The notes under the pieces are model-generated. The model saw only the letters and a list, made by a program, of their open reading frames with translations, was not told where the DNA came from and made no database searches. Positions 1 through 6,000 of a stretch of 7,580 nt of DNA are shown here, in pieces. The stretch comes from Treponema sp. (GTDB lineage: Bacteria; Spirochaetota; Spirochaetia; Treponematales; Breznakiellaceae): contig WQWD01000114.1 in the NCBI GenBank assembly GCA_009785545.1, positions 1 through 7,580 of the forward strand, written 5' to 3'. Made by a program: the position numbers and the translations under genes. Every line of letters begins with the position of its first letter. Positions within the stretch are counted from its first letter, which is position 1.

Positions 1-384
1 GATATTTGGTGGATGGACAGCGTTCTTGGAATGTTCTGCGCTCTTGCAATCGCCTATGCAGCCATCGAAATAATGAGAGAATCAATCTCCAAATTATTGG
101 GAGAAGAACCCCAACAGGAATTAATCGACAAAATAAATATCGAAACTAAAAAGTTATATCAAAATAATTTAGACATACATCATGTCCATTTGCACAATTA
201 TAATTTTCAAAAAGAATTAACTTTACATATCAGGCTGGACAAAAACATGACCATAGAAAACGGACATAAAATCGCCTCTGATATTGAAAATATGATAAAA
301 GAGCAATTTGACATGATAGCGACGATACATATTGAACCAATTATGGAAAAAAATATAGAAGAAAGCGAACCGCCATCTGCATAA
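1..384 (+). CDS. Cation diffusion facilitator (CDF) family metal exporter, C-terminal part
   Basis: The reading frame is open through the left edge (Asp-Ile-Trp-Trp before the first internal Met at 13), so only the last 127 residues are present. Residues 3 to about 25 form the end of the last membrane helix, leading into a RESISKLLGEEP motif that is typical of the junction between the membrane and the cytoplasmic domain in CDF transporters. The remaining ~90 residues match the ferredoxin-like cytoplasmic domain. His-76 (in LTLHIRL), His-89 (in ENGHKIASD) and His-110 with Glu-112 (in TIHIEP) align with the zinc-binding residues of the E. coli YiiP C-terminal domain, with Glu in place of the family's Asp. 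The known family role is proton-coupled export of Zn(II), Fe(II), Mn(II) or similar ions across the inner membrane; which metal cannot be read here. An extra acidic tail follows. The next gene starts 53 bases downstream on the same strand. Confidence 0.9.
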   Translation, partial: DIWWMDSVLGMFCALAIAYAAIEIMRESISKLLGEEPQQELIDKINIETKKLYQNNLDIHHVHLHNYNFQKELTLHIRLDKNMTIENGHKIASDIENMIKEQFDMIATIHIEPIMEKNIEESEPPSA

Positions 385-437
385 TTTTTCTCAAGATTGA
401 ATACGCAATACCGATAATTAGAGATAAGAGGGACTCT

Positions 438-1133
438 ATGTTGAAAAAGACTATTCTTATTTTGATTATCATATTTACGGGCTTCTCGGCGCTGTGGGCT
501 GGAGATACCGCAATTTTTGTTGATCTGGGATTTTCTCCCGATGGCAGAACATTCATGTTTGGGCAGTACGGCATTCGCTCACAATCTTTGCACCCTTGGG
601 CGGAAACCTTCATTGTTGATGTAGCCAGAAACAATTTTGTGCCAAATGGCAGAGGTTCTTTAACTCAGAATGCTCCGATTAGAGCGGGACAGGACGGTTC
701 CGGCGTTTTTCATCAGCTTGTATCGAATAACGCCGCCATGGTAAACCGTTATAACATTGATTTTCAAAACCAAGGGATGCCGCTTTATATTTCCCGAAAC
801 GAAAATCCGCCTCGGCATGGCGAAAGAATCACTTTCCGTGATTTTCATACAGGAAGAAGTTTCTCCGCACAATTAGTTCCAACTTTTCATGGCAGCGGTC
901 AAAATGTCAGATCGCAATTTCATATCAATCTTGATGTAACTTATCCGAATGGTCAGGTGAGACGTCATGTTGTCGGGACTCCGCAATTTCTTAGGCCGGG
1001 GATAACTCAATATAATTTTAAAAGGGTAATAATTGATTCCACCGGCAACTCTCTGGTTTTCGTAATTGAAATGAGGCGTGCGGCGGGAGCCAGTCACGAT
1101 ATTCGCTATATGGTAGAAACGATTCGGTTTTAA
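438..1133 (+). CDS. Exported protein, DUF2259-like
   Basis: A 231-residue protein of unknown function. Residues 1-21 are a clear signal peptide: two lysines, a run of Leu/Ile, then a cleavage site after SALWA. No cysteine follows, so it should be released into the periplasm rather than lipidated. The mature start (GDTAIFVDLGFSPDGRTFMF) and the following FGQYGI and PWAETFIVDV segments resemble the DUF2259 predicted secreted family known from treponemes and some alphaproteobacteria; this assignment is from memory. The rest is beta-rich with alternating hydrophobic residues and no catalytic motif I recognise. The ATG at 438 is supported by a GAGGG Shine-Dalgarno (428-432) five bases upstream. 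No good promoter is visible in the 53-base gap after the CDF gene, so co-transcription with it is possible. The stop codon overlaps the stop of the opposing gene. Confidence 0.85.
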   Translation: MLKKTILILIIIFTGFSALWAGDTAIFVDLGFSPDGRTFMFGQYGIRSQSLHPWAETFIVDVARNNFVPNGRGSLTQNAPIRAGQDGSGVFHQLVSNNAAMVNRYNIDFQNQGMPLYISRNENPPRHGERITFRDFHTGRSFSAQLVPTFHGSGQNVRSQFHINLDVTYPNGQVRRHVVGTPQFLRPGITQYNFKRVIIDSTGNSLVFVIEMRRAAGASHDIRYMVETIRF

Positions 1134-1567
1134 TTACAGCAAACTCTAAAAACCTGCGTAACGACCGCTCCATCTTCTCGCAAAAATCGCACATAAAGAG
1201 AGTTTCCTAATTTGTTTCGCTCCCAAAGTCCGTCTTTTTGCTGTTCAACAGCCAAATCCAGCCACTCCGTTTCGTTTAACGCCCTATCTCCTCGCTGCTG
1301 CACGAACAAATAACTTCCCTGCGGCAAACTAACATTTCGTGAAATGCCTATTATCCCTTCAGTTTTACGCCCTGCAAACACAAAAGCACCTAAAAGCAAT
1401 TCTCTGTCCGGCTCGATACTGTGTCCTTGCACAGAATCCAATTCATAACAAAGGATAAACTCTTCGTTTCCCGGCAAATCAGCCAGCAAATTTGCTTCTT
1501 CCGAAGAAATTTTTTCATAAAAAAGCGAAGTTCGCAGCTCAAGTCTCATCAACGGCGTATGTTCCAT
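1130..1567 (-). CDS. Conserved-looking hypothetical protein (145 aa)
   Basis: I do not recognise a named family. The protein has no signal peptide and no membrane helix, so it is probably cytoplasmic. It is acidic in its N-terminal half (EEANLLADLPGNEEF) and reads as alternating beta strands: ILCYEL, LLLGAFVFAG, IIGISRNVSLPQGSYLFVQQR, SLYVRFLRED and VVTQVFRVCCN. The GSYLFVQQR segment and the charged helix after it (LNETEWLDLAVEQQKDGLWE) resemble small single-domain regulators or ligand-binding domains, but this is only an impression. The ATG at 1567 has no Shine-Dalgarno. The next Met (1549) also lacks one. A candidate promoter places the transcript start on the first base of the ATG at 1567, which supports that start as a leaderless message. 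The gene converges with the DUF2259-like gene. Confidence 0.75.
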   Translation of the reverse strand: MEHTPLMRLELRTSLFYEKISSEEANLLADLPGNEEFILCYELDSVQGHSIEPDRELLLGAFVFAGRKTEGIIGISRNVSLPQGSYLFVQQRGDRALNETEWLDLAVEQQKDGLWERNKLGNSLYVRFLREDGAVVTQVFRVCCN

Positions 1568-1573
1568 ATTAGT

Positions 1574-1602
1574 ATTGTAATAAACAGATGAGGCAGGTGC
1601 AA
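1574..1602 (-). promoter_or_regulatory. Candidate sigma70-type promoter for the 145-aa gene
   Basis: On the minus strand, TTGCAC (1602-1597) and TACAAT (1579-1574) are separated by exactly 17 bases. The -10 matches consensus at 5 of 6 positions; the -35 is weak beyond its TTG. Counting seven bases downstream puts the start site at 1567, the A of the ATG, so the message would be leaderless. Confidence 0.45.
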
Positions 1603-1644
1603 ATAATTACTACTATTATTTTTGAACATTTCTGTCCATCCGAA

Positions 1645-1989
1645 TTATTCAATATTTTCCATAGACACGTTATTGATATACTTAATTACAATACCGGTAA
1701 CAGCTATTATTCTGCCGTCCGAGGTAGAATCAAAACGAACATTTATAACATCATGACCTCCAAGTCTAATAACCTCTTCCATCAATCTAGCATTTATAAA
1801 TGTTAAATTAGGACGTCTGTTTCTAACAATTTCTGCTTTGATAATTATCGGGGCAATAACTATAAAATCATCTGACATTATTGGCATTAATCGTGAAAAT
1901 TCATAAGCTGGAATCTTTTCCGGCATTGTTGTTGTGCTGCAGGATGATAAAACCAAAATAAGCAAAACATACCCAAATATTTTTTTCAT
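1645..1989 (-). CDS. Small lipoprotein (114 aa), function unknown
   Basis: The N-terminus is a lipoprotein signal: MKKIF, a Leu/Val/Ile stretch, then the lipobox L14-S15-S16-C17, so the mature protein would be lipidated at Cys-17. What follows is a short Ser/Thr/Pro linker and a single ~80-residue alpha/beta domain: a strand region (DDFIVIAPIIIKAEI), a helix (NARLMEEVIRLGGHD) and closing strands (VINVRFDS, RIIAVTGIVIKYI). The helix, GGHDVINVRFD and IVIKY pattern resembles small spirochaetal lipoproteins and, loosely, YbjQ-like or DUF4156-like folds; I would not assign a function. The start is firm: AGGAGA (2000-1995) lies five bases before the ATG and a good promoter lies just upstream. It sits 173 bases beyond the end of the 301-aa lipoprotein gene on the same strand and 77 bases before the 145-aa gene, and appears independently transcribed. 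Confidence 0.85.
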   Translation of the reverse strand: MKKIFGYVLLILVLSSCSTTTMPEKIPAYEFSRLMPIMSDDFIVIAPIIIKAEIVRNRRPNLTFINARLMEEVIRLGGHDVINVRFDSTSDGRIIAVTGIVIKYINNVSMENIE

Positions 1990-2010
1990 AATATTCTCCT
2001 ACTAAATAAA

Positions 2011-2039
2011 ATAGTATTTTCTATCAATAGTTTTGTCAA
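2011..2039 (-). promoter_or_regulatory. Strong sigma70-type promoter of the 114-aa lipoprotein gene
   Basis: On the minus strand a perfect -35 TTGACA (2039-2034) is followed, after a 17-base spacer, by the -10 TACTAT (2016-2011). The expected start site is near 2003-2004, giving a leader of about 14 bases that contains the AGGAGA ribosome binding site and little else. Confidence 0.75.
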
Positions 2040-2046
2040 GTGTATG

Positions 2047-2063
2047 CGAATTTTTAAAATTCG
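2047..2063. repeat. Perfect 17-base palindrome upstream of the lipoprotein promoter
   Basis: CGAATTTT and AAAATTCG flank a single central T, a perfect inverted repeat with 8-base arms. Its edge lies 7 bases upstream of the TTGACA -35 box. It could be an operator for a dimeric regulator or an AT-rich UP-like element. It lacks the GC-rich stem and following T-tract of an intrinsic terminator in either direction. Confidence 0.6.
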
Positions 2064-2102
2064 ACAATGTTAGATTTTATGGCAGGCTGTCTCTGACTGC
2101 AG

Positions 2103-2155
2103 CCTCCGCAAACAAAATAATAGCCTAAATTGTGCCATTGCTTTGCTTGCGGAGG
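2103..2155. repeat. Long-loop inverted repeat downstream of the 301-aa lipoprotein gene
   Basis: CCTCCGCAA (2103-2111) pairs exactly with TTGCGGAGG (2147-2155). After one A:C mismatch, four more pairs form (2113-2116 with 2145-2142). The loop is about 25 bases. A second short stem (GGCTG 2085-2089 with CAGCC 2100-2104) adjoins it. The hairpin starts a few bases after the minus-strand stop at 2163, a place where a 3'-end structure is expected, but no T-tract follows on the minus strand, so intrinsic termination is not supported. It may be an mRNA-stabilising 3' hairpin or part of an intergenic repeat. Confidence 0.5.
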
Positions 2156-2162
2156 AGAAAAA

Positions 2163-3068
2163 TTACCAGTTATAAGGGTTTAAATCTTCTTCTGTTAGTT
2201 CGCTAATTTTTGCCAATCCTCGATTCATTTCCAGCAAGCCGACAATTCCTTCTTCATCAGGCAAGGTGAATAACGGCCTTAATAAAATTCGCCGCTCACT
2301 TATTTCCAGTCTTAATTGACCATCAGGAAAGGAAGATACGGTTTCAAATATATTTTTGTCTATTTGCCTTAAAAGATATGTTCCTTCGCGTACAGCAAAA
2401 AATGGAATTTCTTTGTTAATTTCCATGTAGTACAAAACATTTTCAGGATCGACCAAGCGGTATTCATACAAAGAGGGTAGGGAACCCCATACTCCGACAA
2501 GAGGATGATCGGGGTCTGTTTGTTCTCCGACTCTATTGCTGGGATTCCATAATATACCGGCTCTTAATTTTCTCATATTGGAATAATCGTTTCTAAATAT
2601 TATTTCAAAAGGGTTTGTCCCAAATGCTGTACCAACCGGATAAAATATATCGGGTTCTTCTTCTGTTTGATATAAAAAGTAAAACATTTCACTTCTTAAT
2701 CGTACTTGATATAAAATACTTTCAGAGGGTATTTCCAGTTTATGAAATCTTGCCCTCGGAGTCATATCACCCACCCAATCAAGTGTATGGCCTAAAATAG
2801 ATCGATCTTCAATCCACCTACCATCAGATATTCCCCAAAAATATTCCGTAATCCAGTCATAATTTTCGTCTTCTTTAGGTAAAAGAAAATTTGGTTTTAA
2901 CTTATTGGCTGTTGTATCCTCGTTATTTTGTACAACGGGAGAAGTCTCCGCAGCGCCAACTGTTGGTGTTTGCGCAGCCTGTTCAGTTTGATCATTAACA
3001 CCTCTGTTGCAAGATACAATCAAAGTGCTAACCGTAAGAATCAATACAATTCTTTTTAATGTTTTCAT
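2163..3068 (-). CDS. Lipoprotein (301 aa) coupled to the giant protein; candidate immunity partner
   Basis: Residues 1-20 form a lipoprotein signal (MKTLKR, hydrophobic core, lipobox I17-V18-S19-C20). A ~40-residue Thr/Ala/Gln/Glu-rich linker follows, as in surface-tethered spirochaetal lipoproteins. The folded part is rich in Trp, Tyr and Phe and in predicted beta strands. Its second half opens with HPLVGVWGSL (Trp-194), a Gly-x-Trp start like that of lipocalin-type barrels, followed by strands in EGTYLLRQ, QLRLEIS and RRILLRPLF; lipocalin-like is a suggestion only. The ATG is supported by AGGAGA (3079-3074) five bases upstream, and this site overlaps the TAG stop of the giant gene, so translation is probably coupled. 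In polymorphic toxin loci a small gene directly after the toxin usually encodes the immunity protein, and one acting outside the cytoplasm is often a lipoprotein. That role is inferred from context. A plain accessory lipoprotein is the alternative. Confidence 0.85.
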   Translation of the reverse strand: MKTLKRIVLILTVSTLIVSCNRGVNDQTEQAAQTPTVGAAETSPVVQNNEDTTANKLKPNFLLPKEDENYDWITEYFWGISDGRWIEDRSILGHTLDWVGDMTPRARFHKLEIPSESILYQVRLRSEMFYFLYQTEEEPDIFYPVGTAFGTNPFEIIFRNDYSNMRKLRAGILWNPSNRVGEQTDPDHPLVGVWGSLPSLYEYRLVDPENVLYYMEINKEIPFFAVREGTYLLRQIDKNIFETVSSFPDGQLRLEISERRILLRPLFTLPDEEGIVGLLEMNRGLAKISELTEEDLNPYNW

Positions 3069-3080
3069 TTTTTTCTCCTA
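3069..3080 (-). promoter_or_regulatory. Stop codon / ribosome binding site overlap (translational coupling)
   Basis: On the minus strand the TAG stop of the giant protein (3080-3078) shares bases with the AGGAGA Shine-Dalgarno (3079-3074) of the lipoprotein, whose ATG follows five A residues later. Nine bases separate the two genes. This arrangement allows terminating ribosomes to reinitiate and implies a single transcript. Confidence 0.8.
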
Positions 3081-6000
3081 TCTATTCTTTAAAAAATTAT
3101 CAATTAATCTTGAATGATGTTGTCTAAGAAATGCTGGAGCTCTCATAAAAATTTCCCAGTTTAAAATTTCTGTAAAAGTATAGCTTTGTTTTCCAAGAAA
3201 ACCATTGCTATTCCATGGATTTGCAACATGAACATTACTTATCCCTGTTGGTCTACCTAACAAATCGAATGTAAATTCAATATGATCAAGAGTTACAAAG
3301 TGGATTCCACCTGAGCCATTTGGAACTCTCAAAATTGCAAAATACATGCGCTCCGACTGATGTAACTTAAATAAATCTATTACACTAGGATTACCTGAAT
3401 TACCACTATCAAATAAAATAGAAAAATTCTCATTTGAGTGCTTATTAATAGTATCCGCTATATCTTGGCTTGAAAGCAAGGATCTGCCAGAGAAAGTATT
3501 GTTATCTAATACAAAATTATGAAGTTCAACTGCATCAATATTTCCACCTGTAATAGCCTCATAAATATATTTCATGGAAAAAAACTTGCAGCCATATCCA
3601 GATAATGAAACAAATGGCTCGGGAATATATCCATTGCTTCCCAAAAGCTCCCTGTTTTGTCTAAAAATATCAAAAGGTGTAGCCGTATTTATATTTTCTT
3701 CTGTATATGTTTCCGTTAGATATCTTCGAAATGCCGCCTCCATTCTAATTTCGTTTTCTTCATTCACTTGCTCTCGTGTTCTAGCGTTAAACAATGGAAT
3801 ATTGTTGTATCTGCTTTCATTCTGGTGATTGTCTCTTGTTGTTGTATTCTTGAAAAAATAATCTTTATCATTGTAATAAGCAATCTCCAGATAAGAATTA
3901 AACAAAGAAAAATTTCCGATTGTCATTGCGTTAGACAAAAGTAAACTTTCTACAAAAAAATCCTGATTATGGATATAAAACCAGCTGTGTTCGTCCTGTA
4001 TCCTATCACCCATTGCAATTCTGGCAATTGATGCGGTTCTGAGTTCGTCAAAATTTGATTCATTTGTTACTGTATTTCCGAATACGTCAATTTCTCCTAC
4101 TGCGAAGCCGTCTCTGTACGCCTCATGCCCAAGAATCACCGCAAGGCGAAACTGATCTTCCATACTCATACCTTGTTGATAATTTCCAAAATAAATAACT
4201 CTTTGTCCATCAATTATCTCGGTTCTTGCATCGTAATAAGCTTCGTGATCTGTTATTAACAATACATTGCCCCTGATTATATCACGTAATAGGTTTTTTT
4301 GCTTAGTGTCTCCGTAGCCGTATTGAGTGCGTAACGTAATTGCAGCTTCAAATTGATTTCCGCCTTCTTGGCTTTCGCGCTTTATGTATCTATTAATTTG
4401 TGAGTTAACATTCCAGACTGCTGCGCCTCTGAACGAGGAAACTAAATTGTCAATGCTTACATTTGCGCCCCCGGTACCAATATTCATTGTTGTACCGTTA
4501 CGCCCAAAGTTTAATTCGAGCAAGCCGTTGTTTAATTTTCCTCCGATAATCAAATTCAAATTAAGCACATTCAGTTTGAAATCATTCCCCAAAGCATAAT
4601 TTACTCCCTGTCCCGCAAGTGAACCAATAAGGCCGTTTAAATTTTTAATATCATCCTGATTCAATTTATTAAAGCCGATTAATTTGTTCAAATCAAGCCC
4701 GCTGTTGATCGCTGTCAGGCTTGTTGTTGTAAAGGTGCTTGTCATAGCTGTCAATGTACTTTGAAGTACCCCTGATATTCCGGCTTTAAAAACATCATTG
4801 GAAAATCCCCAGCCGTCATTATTGCTGTATGTGATACCGCTTATAACACTGGATGTTAATCCGGTTGTGAGAGTTTGTACTCCTGTCATGGCAGTTTGAG
4901 TAAATATCGTATTTGCTGTACCGCTTGTTTTGCTCAAAACTTTGCTCGTAATGCCCTCAAAACCTCCGGCCCCGGCGAATAAACCTGAAGTTAAACCGCT
5001 TACAGTATTAGTCAATAATGTTTTACCAATACTAAATGCAGCTTCATCAAAAGTTTTAAATCCGGCGGCTGCATCAAGAGAGCTAAATAATATTTCGCTT
5101 GAAGAACTTATCAAAGCCGTTACAGCAATCGTTCCAATAAAGCTCATCCCGCCGGTTGCAATTCCGGCTGCAATTCCCCCCGCAATTGAACCAACTGTAC
5201 GAAGTGAAGGTGATGAAAACCAGCTTCCATCATCGTCCCACATTCGTCTGTCCCATGGAGCCAGAGAGAGTTCTGCGCTTCCTTTCCTGTCGATGACATC
5301 CCAAAAAACATATTCAGACATCAAGCGGCCGTGTTCTCCGGCTCCTTGATCAAAAAATATTGAACTTCTTGTATTGCCAAAATTGTCTTTTGGTCTTAAG
5401 TTGGGTTCATATCCAATATGTGCGCCGAAACTTCCCGGAGATTGTTTGCGGTTTCCTGAAACAGATATCGGGTTTTCACCTGTTCCAAATATTTCTGCTG
5501 TAATAATTTGTATTTCCAGAAAAACATTTTCAATTAATCCGTGTATAGCAACTGAATTCAAAGCGGCAAGAAAATTTTCATCTAAATTTGTTTTTAGCGT
5601 TATTGGTTCCATTATATAATTTGCGTAACCTGTAACAGTTACTGTTTCGGAAATAATCGGCGTAAAAAGTGTAGAACCTCTGACTATATCCTTTACATAA
5701 TTGTTCCCGCTCCTTGTCCAAAGCCCCTTAAAGATAAAAGTGTTATCCATACTGCGGCGAAAATCTTCATTTGCCAAATCTACGCTCTCGATTAAACCTT
5801 TGACAGCTTCCTCAGCGGTTATTTGGGCGTTAAACGCAAGTTTTCTTGCTTCATTATCTGCGATTTCGGAATTTATATTTCTGGCTAATTCGGCAGCGGC
5901 AGTTTTTACAAGAACAGAGTCCCATCCGGAAACACTGCTCATGCCCCGTCTTACGTTAGTGGAAATGGTATTCGTTATATTATTTATCACACCAAAGGCA

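Noticed and set aside
397..424. TTGAAT with GATAAT or TAGAGA as a promoter for the DUF2259-like gene
   Set aside because: TTGAAT to GATAAT has only 10 bases of spacer, and the correctly spaced TAGAGA is a poor -10. I cannot support a promoter here.
1588..1806. Plus-strand 72-codon frame across the 77-base gap
   Set aside because: It mostly overlaps the 3' part of the 114-aa lipoprotein gene in antisense, has no good ribosome binding site and its protein shows no domain-like pattern.
2103..2155. Hairpin as a rho-independent terminator of the giant protein-lipoprotein transcript
   Set aside because: The stem is interrupted, the loop is about 25 bases, and no T-tract follows on the minus strand.
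3120..3620. C39 domain as part of a bacteriocin-processing ABC exporter
   Set aside because: No transmembrane or ATP-binding domain is attached, and the domain is at the C-terminus rather than the N-terminus of the protein.
4930..5349. Plus-strand 139-codon open frame opposite the giant gene, and similar ones at 5374-6576
   Set aside because: These lie antisense to a continuous 1,500-codon gene, are low in complexity (Pro/Ala/Ser-rich), and have no ribosome binding sites. They are shadows of the true frame.
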